A stretch of DNA of 7,750 nt from Thiomargarita sp. (GCA_030635005.1 DAOVZS010000099.1:1-7750); one strand, 5' to 3'; positions 1-7,689 are shown, numbered from the stretch's first letter. Translations and numbers: made by a program. The notes: generated by a model from the sequence alone, not told the origin.

Positions 1-1
1 A

Positions 2-394
2 ATGGAGGCAGAATATAGCCGATTGTTTATACTGGGTATGCCTCAAATTCCTGCACAGCCATTTGGTTCATTTTGGTTAGAACGTTCTCAACAATTATTA
101 GGAGAAACGACCTTAAAAATCAAAGCACTGATGGCACAACACGGAATAGAAATTGCAGAAAATAGTGGATTATTGCCCGATCATATTGTCTCAGAGCTAG
201 AATTTATGGCTTATTTAGTCAGTCAAGAGGCAACAGCACAGAGTCAACACTATTTATTTACACAACATCTGGATATTTGGATACCACAATTTATCACAGC
301 CTTACGTGCTGCCCAACCACTACCTCGTTATCGCTTATCCGCCGATTTTATTGAACAACTATTTGATTGGGAACGAACAAAATTGATAACTTAG
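2..394 (+). CDS. TorD/DmsD-family molybdoenzyme chaperone, 5'-truncated
   Basis: This is the C-terminal 130 residues of a cytoplasmic TorD/DmsD-type chaperone. The family binds the Tat signal of a partner molybdoenzyme and holds the apoprotein for cofactor insertion before export. Visible family signatures are EYSRLF near the left edge, a GETTLK segment, the core LPDHIVSELEFMAYL helix, and HLDIWIPQF further on. Full family members are usually about 180-220 residues, and EYSRLF normally sits well inside the protein. The first ATG, at position 2, is therefore probably an internal methionine, with roughly 60-80 N-terminal residues lying upstream of the window. The TAG stop at 392-394 runs into the ribosome binding site of the next gene, so the two are probably translationally coupled. 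The natural client is the Tat-exported oxidoreductase encoded immediately downstream. Family assignment is fairly firm; the specific client is inferred from position. Confidence 0.85.
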   Translation: MEAEYSRLFILGMPQIPAQPFGSFWLERSQQLLGETTLKIKALMAQHGIEIAENSGLLPDHIVSELEFMAYLVSQEATAQSQHYLFTQHLDIWIPQFITALRAAQPLPRYRLSADFIEQLFDWERTKLIT

Positions 395-397
395 GAG
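393..397 (+). promoter_or_regulatory. Ribosome binding site of the molybdoenzyme gene
   Basis: AGGAG lies 14 bases before the ATG at 412 and overlaps the TAG stop of the chaperone gene (392-394). The spacing is longer than the usual 5-10 bases. No ATG, GTG or TTG in this frame lies closer, so 412 remains the best start. The in-frame TTG at 367 lies upstream of this site and has no purine-rich element before it. Confidence 0.6.
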
Positions 398-411
398 ATC
401 ACCGCATTTTT

Positions 412-2733
412 ATGAGTACTTTAAACAATTTTGACCCTTCACGTCGTGCCTTTTTAGGGGCGACCATGACAGGGACAGCGTTAAGTATCGCTGGACTTCC
501 AAGCCAAGCTTTGGCAAGGATTAATGCGCCACATGATTCAGAAAAATTGAAAAAAACAACCGAAGTTTTTGGTTTTTGTGATATGTGTTACTGGCGCTGC
601 GGATTAAAAATTCGTTCTCGTGACGGTCGGGCCGTTAAAATTGACGGAAATCCAGAACATCCTAATAATTGGGGGGTCGTGTGTGCTAAAGGTAATTCTG
701 GATTAATGGTGTCTTATGCTCCGAACCGTCTCAAATATCCTATGAAACGTATTGGAAAACGCGGTGCCGGCAAATGGAAACGCATTTCTTGGGAAGAAGC
801 ATTAGACACCGTCGCCAAGAATCTAACAGATATTAAAACAAAGCATGGTCCACAAGCCTTAGCCCTCATCGGTCACGGCAGTTGGGAAAAACCGTATCAC
901 CGCCTCGCACATGCTTTCGGTACCCCAAATACAACCAGTCCTGTTTTTGGGCTATGTTGTGGTCCTCGGGGCTTATCTAATATGATAATTACAGGACGTA
1001 ATCTGACAGGTAATGAAACCATTGATTTAGAAAATTGTAAATACTTCCTCATGATGGGACGTAATATTACGGAATCTTTACATAATGGTGAAACCTTAGG
1101 TTGGATCAATGGCGTCGCTAACGGGGCTAAAGTTGTTTATTTTGATCCCCGCTATAGTATTACCGCTGCAAAAGCTGATGAATACTATGCCATTCGTCCT
1201 TTGACCGATCATGCGTTCTTATTAGCCCTTATTCATGTCGTGATCAAAGAAGAATTGTATGATAAACCATTCATCGCCGAACAAACCCAAAATTTTGATG
1301 AACTCAAAGAACGGGTACAAAAATATACGCCTGAATGGGCAGCCCCCATTACAGAAGTCCCAGCCGATGTGATTCGCCGTATCGCACGAGAAATGGCCGA
1401 AAAAGCACCCTCAGTATTTGTATATGCCCCGCGTCGTATGACCAGAAGCAGTAATGATTTTGGAACAGGCATGTCTATTACTATTCTTAATACGCTATTT
1501 GGCGTATGGGGTAAAAAAGGCGGTGTATTTACGCCCATCAAGTATCAAGTACCCGAAATCGAATTGCCAGAATATAAACATGCTTATATTGCCAGTCGTA
1601 TTGAAACAGGTGGCGATTTTGACTATTCGGAGCCCGATATTCCACGTGATCATATTGCAGATGAACACGGTAAATTTCATCGTGCTGATGGAGCAGGTGT
1701 GATGGGACGTTGGCCACTTGCGAATGCGCAATATGGCTTAACAAATGAGATGTGGCGGGCAATGGCAGAACAAAAACCGTATCCGATTCGTGCACTGATG
1801 ACAGCGGGTGGAAATGGGTTTCTGAACAGCACAAACTACGATATAATTCAAAAAGCACTGGAAACAGTTGATTTTTATGTCGCCTCTGATGTCATTCCTA
1901 ATGAAATGAACATGTATGCTGATATTCTCTTACCGGAAGCCAGTTACCTAGAACGTTATGACGATTTACAGGTAGGGGGGGCACGTGAAGGCTATGTTGC
2001 GGTGCGTATGCCTGCCATGAAGCCATTACATGATACACGTGATGCTTGGACAATTTGCAAACAACTTGCTGATCGTATGGACTTAGGACAATATTTTCCC
2101 CATGATTCTATCAAAGAATTATTGGATGATAGGTTGAAAAAGGCAGGTTCCTCGTTAGAAGCCATCGAAAAAGTAGGCATTCTCAAGATTCCGCGCGATG
2201 ATAAAATCAATTTCCCACGAGAATATGGACAACCTTTAAAAATAAAAACCCCCAGTGGTATGAGCAAAATTGAATTTATTCCTGCAATGCTCAAGCAATT
2301 GGGATCTGATAAAGCATTAGATTATGTAGAACAAGTGCGACCAGGTAAAGACGAATTCCACATGACTTTTGGACGTATTGGATTTCATACACATGCTCGT
2401 ACACAAGATAATATCTGGACAGCAGATTTAATGCGAGAGAATGTATTATGGATTCATCCTGAACCTGCTAAAAAGCGTGGTATTACAGAAGGTGAACTCG
2501 TGGTCGTTACGGATACAAGTACAGGTCGTTCCGAAAAAATCAAAGCGAAAGTGACCATTCGTATTCGTAAAGACACCATTTTCATGATACATGGATTTGG
2601 ACATTGGGATAAACGTATGACGACCGCTAATGGTCAAGGGGCTGGAGATTCTAATTTAGCCTCTTATGCACGTGATCCCCATGTAGGCTCTATGAGTATG
2701 GGACTTTCTCTCGTCACGGTCGCAAAAGCATAA
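412..2733 (+). CDS. Tat-exported molybdopterin oxidoreductase, catalytic subunit (PsrA/PhsA-like)
   Basis: This 773-residue DMSO reductase-family subunit carries the bis-MGD molybdenum cofactor and one [4Fe-4S] cluster. It starts with a twin-arginine signal, SRRAFLG at residues 10-16, followed by a hydrophobic stretch and a likely cleavage after ALA at 33-35, so the mature enzyme should be periplasmic. The start at 412 gives a normal short n-region. The iron-sulfur motif is C56-x2-C59-x3-C63 with C91. The probable molybdenum-ligand loop contains C182-C183-G-P. Further cofactor-domain signatures are GAKVVYFDPR, a GGNGFLNSTN segment and ADILLPEASYLER (503-515). The C-terminal molydopterin-binding domain covers about 647-773 and includes GFGHW at 728-732. 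The N-terminal pattern CDMCYWRCG and the DGRAVKIDGNPEHP segment resemble polysulfide/thiosulfate reductase-type subunits. The Sec/Cys-His-Gly signature of formate dehydrogenases is absent. The substrate is unknown; polysulfide, thiosulfate or another sulfur compound is my inference. It is co-transcribed with its chaperone, ferredoxin and cytochrome subunits. Confidence 0.9.
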   Translation: MSTLNNFDPSRRAFLGATMTGTALSIAGLPSQALARINAPHDSEKLKKTTEVFGFCDMCYWRCGLKIRSRDGRAVKIDGNPEHPNNWGVVCAKGNSGLMVSYAPNRLKYPMKRIGKRGAGKWKRISWEEALDTVAKNLTDIKTKHGPQALALIGHGSWEKPYHRLAHAFGTPNTTSPVFGLCCGPRGLSNMIITGRNLTGNETIDLENCKYFLMMGRNITESLHNGETLGWINGVANGAKVVYFDPRYSITAAKADEYYAIRPLTDHAFLLALIHVVIKEELYDKPFIAEQTQNFDELKERVQKYTPEWAAPITEVPADVIRRIAREMAEKAPSVFVYAPRRMTRSSNDFGTGMSITILNTLFGVWGKKGGVFTPIKYQVPEIELPEYKHAYIASRIETGGDFDYSEPDIPRDHIADEHGKFHRADGAGVMGRWPLANAQYGLTNEMWRAMAEQKPYPIRALMTAGGNGFLNSTNYDIIQKALETVDFYVASDVIPNEMNMYADILLPEASYLERYDDLQVGGAREGYVAVRMPAMKPLHDTRDAWTICKQLADRMDLGQYFPHDSIKELLDDRLKKAGSSLEAIEKVGILKIPRDDKINFPREYGQPLKIKTPSGMSKIEFIPAMLKQLGSDKALDYVEQVRPGKDEFHMTFGRIGFHTHARTQDNIWTADLMRENVLWIHPEPAKKRGITEGELVVVTDTSTGRSEKIKAKVTIRIRKDTIFMIHGFGHWDKRMTTANGQGAGDSNLASYARDPHVGSMSMGLSLVTVAKA

Positions 2734-2738
2734 GGAGA
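2732..2738 (+). promoter_or_regulatory. Ribosome binding site of the ferredoxin subunit gene
   Basis: AAGGAGA overlaps the TAA stop of the catalytic subunit gene (2731-2733). The end of its GGAG core lies 9 bases before the ATG at 2747. The overlap with the preceding stop suggests coupled translation of the subunits. Confidence 0.7.
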
Positions 2739-2746
2739 ACTTAAAA

Positions 2747-3499
2747 ATGACCAAACATTATGTCATGCTGGCCGATACCACGCGCTGCATTAATTGTAAA
2801 GCATGTGTTGTCGCTTGTCGCGCAGAGTGGGAAACACCCTTGGGATTTTCTCGTGATTGGGTAAAAGAAGTTGAATTGGAAAAAGCAGATGGGACCCCAC
2901 AAGTCATGCTATTTCCAGGACGTTGTCAGCATTGTGATGATGCCCCTTGTATTGAATCTTGTCCCTCAGGTGCTGCTTTTAAACGAGAAGATGGGATGGT
3001 ATTACAAGATAATTGCATTTGTTCAGGGTGTGAATTATGTGTCCCTGCCTGTCCTTATGAGGCCCGTTGGCTTAATCCAGAAACCAGTAAAATTAACAAA
3101 TGTACCTATTGTCAACCTCGCATTGATGAAGGATTAGCACCTGCATGTGTCTTAACTTGTGTCGGACGTGCCCTGATTTTCGGGGATAAAAATGATCCTG
3201 AGTCAGAAGTATCCCGTTTATTGAATGATAAAGATAAAAAGTGGGAAAGGCTGACCACAGATACGGTAAATATTGGACCTAATCACTATTATTATACAGA
3301 TGGTGTCGCATTACCTGATGAAGTGATGCCTAAACAGCCTGAAAAACATATTGCTAATAAGGTGCTCGAAAATGTTGTTAATCCAGTGGGTGCTTTAGGG
3401 GTTGGGGGAATGTTAGCGACCTTTATTGGGGCTGGTTTAATGAAACTGATGAGCCGACGTAACGAAGTCAACACAGACAATAATCAGGAGGAAAAATAA
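2747..3499 (+). CDS. Four-cluster ferredoxin electron-transfer subunit with C-terminal membrane anchor (FdnH-like)
   Basis: This 250-residue subunit carries electrons between the molybdenum subunit and the membrane cytochrome. Sixteen cysteines fit four [4Fe-4S] clusters: C14/17/20/24, C60/63/68/72, C92/95/98/102 and C119/122/134/138; C90 is an extra cysteine. A single hydrophobic helix at about 213-232 is followed by SRR, which predicts an outside N-terminal domain and a cytoplasmic tail, as in FdnH of formate dehydrogenase-N. There is no signal peptide, so it should cross the membrane as a passenger with the Tat-targeted catalytic subunit. PsrB/PhsB-type subunits are usually shorter, about 190 residues, and lack this anchor. 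The gene lies 13 bases after the catalytic gene and its stop overlaps the next start by one base. Family and role are clear; the partner quinone and flow direction are not visible. Confidence 0.93.
   Translation: MTKHYVMLADTTRCINCKACVVACRAEWETPLGFSRDWVKEVELEKADGTPQVMLFPGRCQHCDDAPCIESCPSGAAFKREDGMVLQDNCICSGCELCVPACPYEARWLNPETSKINKCTYCQPRIDEGLAPACVLTCVGRALIFGDKNDPESEVSRLLNDKDKKWERLTTDTVNIGPNHYYYTDGVALPDEVMPKQPEKHIANKVLENVVNPVGALGVGGMLATFIGAGLMKLMSRRNEVNTDNNQEEK
3486..3491 (+). promoter_or_regulatory. Ribosome binding site of the cytochrome b gene
   Basis: A perfect AGGAGG lies inside the last codons of the ferredoxin gene, 7 bases before the ATG at 3499. That ATG overlaps the ferredoxin TAA by one base (TAATG, 3497-3501). 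This is a strong, well-spaced site that fixes the start and fits stop-start coupled translation. Confidence 0.85.
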
Positions 3500-4227
3500 T
3501 GACAAATGAACCCTGTAAAATGGTCCATGTCCGAGATAAGAAAACCATTATCCTCCATTGGTTTAATGCTTTTTGTTGGCTAGTCCTCATTATCACTGGT
3601 TTCGGCATTATTTCAGGTGATGCAGTACGACTGATGCCTGCTTTTTGGCCTGAATTTATGCAATGGCTATTTGGTGGTAATTATAATTTGATATTAGGTC
3701 ATGCTATCGGTGGTATTACGTGGATGATTGTTTTTTTACTGTTTAGCTTGCTTAATTTTAAGGATGTTGTTTTTCCATTTCTTAAAGAAGTTTTTGTACT
3801 CACCCCCATGGCAGCAATGCGAGATGCATGGTCGATGACCATTACTTTAGCACACCTGTTTGGCTTAATGAAAGATATTCCTGTACCGCCACAGGGGCGT
3901 TATAATGGGGCACAACGGCTTTTAGGGACCATGATTATCTTTTGTTCCTTAAGCATTGCGGGTTCAGGATTCTATTTATTTTTTGGACCTCAATGCTTAA
4001 ATTTTGGGGATAATGCAATGTATGGCATTTTATTTCGCTGGGCTTTAGTTGTACATGCTTCTTCGGTATTTTTAGTGATTGTAGGCTTAGTTGCACATAT
4101 TTACTTTGCAGTGGTTGAAGAGCGTGAATGCTTAGAAGCCATGAAATCTGGAGATATTAGCGTTGATTTTGTAAAACATCACAACACGCTGTGGTATGAG
4201 CAGTTGAAAAAAGACGGTAAAGTGTAA
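3499..4227 (+). CDS. Di-haem cytochrome b membrane subunit (FdnI/PhsC-like)
   Basis: This 242-residue integral membrane subunit exchanges electrons between the quinone pool and the ferredoxin subunit. Four hydrophobic helices lie at about 17-38, 64-86, 139-163 and 180-206. Four histidines sit where FdnI-type proteins bind two b haems: H20 in ILHWFNAF, H68 in ILGHAIGG, and H186 and H200 in the last helix. The 14-residue spacing of the last two matches the FdnI pair. RYNGAQRLLG (134-143) corresponds to the family's conserved K/RYNxGQ motif before the third helix. At 242 residues it is slightly longer than E. coli FdnI. It has no NrfD-like fold, so the complex is of the cytochrome-b type (Fdn, Phs) rather than the PsrC or DmsC type. 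As last gene of the operon it is followed by a hairpin. The family call is solid; menaquinone versus ubiquinone cannot be told. Confidence 0.9.
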   Translation: MTNEPCKMVHVRDKKTIILHWFNAFCWLVLIITGFGIISGDAVRLMPAFWPEFMQWLFGGNYNLILGHAIGGITWMIVFLLFSLLNFKDVVFPFLKEVFVLTPMAAMRDAWSMTITLAHLFGLMKDIPVPPQGRYNGAQRLLGTMIIFCSLSIAGSGFYLFFGPQCLNFGDNAMYGILFRWALVVHASSVFLVIVGLVAHIYFAVVEERECLEAMKSGDISVDFVKHHNTLWYEQLKKDGKV

Positions 4228-4243
4228 TTTTTTTCCATATGTC

Positions 4244-4273
4244 GCTCTTTCAGGGCTTGTATCCTGAAAGGGC
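4244..4273 (+). terminator. Intergenic hairpin after the respiratory operon, possible terminator
   Basis: A perfect 8-bp inverted repeat, CTTTCAGG (4247-4254) and CCTGAAAG (4263-4270), flanks an 8-base loop. One G-U pair and two G-C pairs extend the stem to 11 bp (4244-4273). It starts 17 bases after the cytochrome stop. The bases after the stem are ATCACAGGAC, not a T-run, and the seven Ts at 4228-4234 come before the stem. It is therefore not a textbook intrinsic terminator in either direction. It may instead be a 3'-end-stabilising or processing stem, or an operator. Confidence 0.45.
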
Positions 4274-4303
4274 ATCACAGGACTCAATTAATAACAAAAA
4301 TAG

Positions 4304-7300
4304 ATGATTTTAGACAATAAAAACGATCATAAAAAAGTGTATGATTGGCTTATAAAATACACAGAAAATGGATCAATGGATCTGGTGACGGGATATTTTA
4401 CCATTGGAGCACTTGCTTATGTCTCACGTCACATTAATCACAAGATAAAAAAATTCAGATTGGTTTTGGGCGATATTGTGAATGTTGATATTATTCAAGA
4501 TCGGGCGATAGATTTGCTTAATGAGAATATTAGTATTGAAGCAGCCTTACAACTCACTACTATTGCTAAAGAAGCGGTTGATTTTCTAAAACAAGATAAA
4601 GTACGCGCTAAAACGCTAGAACCCAATTTTTGTCATGCCAAAGTCTATCTCTTCAATCCAGACACCGATGAACGCCATAAATATTTCATTTCTGGCAGTT
4701 CAAATCTCACCGAAGCGGGTATCGGGCTTAAAAAAACTCATAATATTGAATTGAATATTGCTGAAACAGGCAATAATAATCAATATCAAGAGCTTGTCAT
4801 GTGGTTTCAAGAATTGTGGCAAAGTACAGAAGCCCATCATTTAAAAACAATTATAGATGCAGAAGGGCTGAAACATGAACAAGTCTTTAAAGAATATTTA
4901 ATTGAATCCATTGAAAAAATATTTATAAAATACACCCCAAAACAGCTATATTATAAAGTACTGTTTGAATTGTTTGGCACGCAACTGCTTAAAGCACAAG
5001 AGAATCCTGAATTTAATCGACAAATTGGACGTTTAGAAAATACAGTCATTTATAAAACACTGTATGATTTTCAACAAAAAGGCGTTTTAAGTCTGATTAA
5101 AATGCTGCAAAAGTATGATGGTGCGATTCTTGCCGATGCTGTGGGATTAGGAAAAACATGGACTGCTTTGGCAGTTTTAAAGTTTTTTCAATTGCAAGGG
5201 CGTGATATTATTCTCATTTGTCCCAAAAAACTTCAATACAACTGGCACCAATATTTACGTCATCAAAATTCAAAATTTGAAAAAGATGGCTTTGAATTTT
5301 TCATTCGATTTCATACTGATATGCAAATTGAACGGATGGAGCGTTATACTGATAGGGCAGATAAATTATTTATTAATGACAAACCCAAACTCTTTGTAAT
5401 TGACGAAAGTCATCATCTTAGAAATGGACGATCTAAACGATATCAATTCTTTGTAGAGAAAATACTGAAAAAAAATGATGATGTGAAAGTGTTAATGTTA
5501 TCAGCAACCCCAATCAATAACACATTGCTTGATATCAGAAATCAATTCAAACTGATGACACAGGGCAAAAGAGATGGCTTTAAAGATTCTCTGGCTATTA
5601 GCAACATTGATACGTTATTTCTCAAAGTACAACGTTCATTCTCGAGCTGGCAAGAAGAGGATAATCCCAAGATATCAGCATTTATCAAAGACTTACCCCC
5701 TGATTTCTTCAGATTAACCGATTCATTGACAGTAGCCAGAACACGGAAAATGATTGAAAAACAAGGGCTACATTTCCCCAAAAAACAAAAACCACAAAAT
5801 ATATTTGTAACCCCTAAAAAAATCGGTAATTATGACAGTTTTGAAGAGCTATTAGATCACTTTCCACCGCGTTTATCAGGATATCAACCCTTTTCTTATC
5901 TTCAGAAATCCAAAAATGATGTGCAACAGAGCGAACATTTTTTAGTCAAAATGCTTTATATTCTGTTGGTTAAACGCCTTGAATCTTCATGGTATTCATT
6001 TTCTTCAACAGTGGCGAAAATCCTCGCACATCACCAAAATGCTTTAGACAAAATTAATCATTACAATCTTTACAATCTCGAAAAACAGGCGTTCAAATCT
6101 GAAGATAATCTCCAAGATATGGATGAAGACACAGCCGAACAGTTCGAAGCGTGTACCTTAGGCAAAAAAAGAAAGATCTGGATTGCTGATATTGCACAAG
6201 CCGGTGTACTTGATCAGTATAAAAAAGATTTAAAATTGGACATCGATGCACTTGAGTTATTACAAAGTAATGTCAATAAATTTGAATTGGGCATCAATCA
6301 AGAGCACGAACACCACAGTCAAGATGACAAATTACAGTCATTAATTGAGAAAATCAAAGAAAAACGTCAAAGTGGCAAAAATAATCATAATCAAAAAGTG
6401 CTGATTTTTACTGTTTATAAAGACACCGCTTTTTATCTGTTTCAGCAGTTAAAGAAACGGGGGTTTGATAAACTTGCAGTGGTGAGCGGTGAATACTCAG
6501 AAATAGCGGATTCAAACACAAAAACGAAACAGTTTGAGCCTATTTTGGAACGTTTTGCACCTTTTAGCAAGCTATATCATGAAAAACAGTGGGATATCAG
6601 CGGTGAAAAATCGTATGATGAGTGGGTAGAATGGATTCATACCACAGATCATCCCAAAACATCTCAAAAGCTGAATACACCGATAGATATTTTGATTGCG
6701 ACTGATGTCTTAAGTGAAGGGCAAAATCTGCAAGATTGTGATTTGGTTATCAATTACGATATTCACTGGAATCCTGTGCGTATTATTCAGCGAATGGGAC
6801 GTATTGATCGTCTGGGATCACCCAATGCGGAAATTTTTGGTATTAATTATTGGCCTTCAGACAACATTAACAGCTATCTTAATCTACAAGGACGTATAGA
6901 AACACGCATGGCTACCATGACATTAGCGGGTTCTGAGGTACATCTTGAATTTTCGGATAGTTTTAAAGAAATGGCGACAGATGCAGATTTTGAAGATAAG
7001 TTAAATAAAAAAATGTTGCATCAAATGCAAACATCGTGGGAAGATATTGAAAAACATGATGCAGGATTGGGTTTTGACAATTTATCTTTAGAAGATTATA
7101 GACAAGATTTGTTAGTAGAGCTCGATACACATGAGCACTATTATCAAAATATGCCTAACGGTGTTTATACCGGTTTTAAAAGCAACTCACAAAAGGGTAT
7201 GATTGCATTACTGGGCTTTCCAAGCAAACCCCCCCAAGCCTTAAAATATGATTATCATACGTATGAATTGATTTACATCAATCAAGAGGGGCAGTCTATC

Positions 7301-7624
7301 CTTTTAAATCAAAAAGAGGTGCTTGATTTCTTGGTAGCACATAAGGATACGGTGCGATATGTGTCTAAATCCATAGAAAAAGGTGAAGAATCAGCCATCA
7401 ATCCTTGGGTATTGTCATTAAAAAAATGGCTTGACGGTCAATTATACAATGAAGAAATGCAAGAAGACGGGACGATTAAGAAGCGTGCAGGATTAGAAAC
7501 GAAAGATTTATTAAGTAAATTCAAAAATGGAAACAAATCCGCGTTTCAAAAACGTAAAGTGAAAAATAGCGATAAATATCACCCACAAAACGTTGATTTA
7601 ATCACGTGGTTTTTGGTTGAATAG
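4304..7624 (+). CDS. PLD-like nuclease domain fused to SNF2-family helicase
   Basis: This 1106-residue protein has an N-terminal phospholipase D-like domain (about 1-180) with a single HKD-type motif: H111-x-K113, then GSSN at 131-134. The usual Asp position holds N118, a change also tolerated in some PLD-type nucleases. A superfamily 2 SNF2/RapA-like helicase follows: YDFQQKGV (254-261), Walker A in DAVGLGKT (278-285), DESH at 367-370, SATP at 400-403, ATDVLSEGQNL at 799-809 and QRMGRIDRLGS at 829-839. About 295 residues separate motif III from the start of the second lobe. The tail (about 880-1106) shows no motif I recognise. The architecture matches uncharacterised HKD nucleases fused to Snf2-like helicases. 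All core ATPase motifs look intact. A single HKD motif normally needs a dimer to build the active site. ATG 4304 is the first possible start, because an in-frame TAG (4301-4303) precedes it; I see no clear ribosome binding site. DNA binding or cleavage, perhaps anti-phage, is inferred. Confidence 0.9.
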   Translation: MILDNKNDHKKVYDWLIKYTENGSMDLVTGYFTIGALAYVSRHINHKIKKFRLVLGDIVNVDIIQDRAIDLLNENISIEAALQLTTIAKEAVDFLKQDKVRAKTLEPNFCHAKVYLFNPDTDERHKYFISGSSNLTEAGIGLKKTHNIELNIAETGNNNQYQELVMWFQELWQSTEAHHLKTIIDAEGLKHEQVFKEYLIESIEKIFIKYTPKQLYYKVLFELFGTQLLKAQENPEFNRQIGRLENTVIYKTLYDFQQKGVLSLIKMLQKYDGAILADAVGLGKTWTALAVLKFFQLQGRDIILICPKKLQYNWHQYLRHQNSKFEKDGFEFFIRFHTDMQIERMERYTDRADKLFINDKPKLFVIDESHHLRNGRSKRYQFFVEKILKKNDDVKVLMLSATPINNTLLDIRNQFKLMTQGKRDGFKDSLAISNIDTLFLKVQRSFSSWQEEDNPKISAFIKDLPPDFFRLTDSLTVARTRKMIEKQGLHFPKKQKPQNIFVTPKKIGNYDSFEELLDHFPPRLSGYQPFSYLQKSKNDVQQSEHFLVKMLYILLVKRLESSWYSFSSTVAKILAHHQNALDKINHYNLYNLEKQAFKSEDNLQDMDEDTAEQFEACTLGKKRKIWIADIAQAGVLDQYKKDLKLDIDALELLQSNVNKFELGINQEHEHHSQDDKLQSLIEKIKEKRQSGKNNHNQKVLIFTVYKDTAFYLFQQLKKRGFDKLAVVSGEYSEIADSNTKTKQFEPILERFAPFSKLYHEKQWDISGEKSYDEWVEWIHTTDHPKTSQKLNTPIDILIATDVLSEGQNLQDCDLVINYDIHWNPVRIIQRMGRIDRLGSPNAEIFGINYWPSDNINSYLNLQGRIETRMATMTLAGSEVHLEFSDSFKEMATDADFEDKLNKKMLHQMQTSWEDIEKHDAGLGFDNLSLEDYRQDLLVELDTHEHYYQNMPNGVYTGFKSNSQKGMIALLGFPSKPPQALKYDYHTYELIYINQEGQSILLNQKEVLDFLVAHKDTVRYVSKSIEKGEESAINPWVLSLKKWLDGQLYNEEMQEDGTIKKRAGLETKDLLSKFKNGNKSAFQKRKVKNSDKYHPQNVDLITWFLVE

Positions 7625-7689
7625 CTCACACATGGAAAGATGATTTTTAGAAACAGAATGCGTAACATCAGTCATTAATGCATTGAAGT

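Noticed and set aside
367..411. Earlier TTG start for the molybdoenzyme, adding 15 residues
   Set aside because: It has no ribosome binding site, lies inside the chaperone gene, and would give an unusually long n-region before the twin-arginine motif. The ATG at 412 fits better.
897..2637. Several open frames on the minus strand and in another + frame within the molybdoenzyme gene
   Set aside because: They overlap a well-supported conserved gene, have no ribosome binding sites or recognisable motifs, and look like shadows of its codon usage.
412..4227. Calling the operon formate dehydrogenase
   Set aside because: The membrane and ferredoxin subunits are Fdn-like, but the catalytic subunit lacks Sec/Cys followed by His at the active site and resembles sulfur-compound reductases elsewhere.
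4228..4234. Seven Ts as the U-tract of an intrinsic terminator
   Set aside because: They come before the hairpin on the + strand, and on the minus strand they read as As, so neither direction gives a stem followed by Us.
4304..7624. Naming the helicase as DISARM DrmD or a type II Mokosh protein
   Set aside because: DrmD is not known to me with an N-terminal PLD domain and needs DISARM partners not seen here. Mokosh helicases belong to a different helicase superfamily from this SNF2-type motor.
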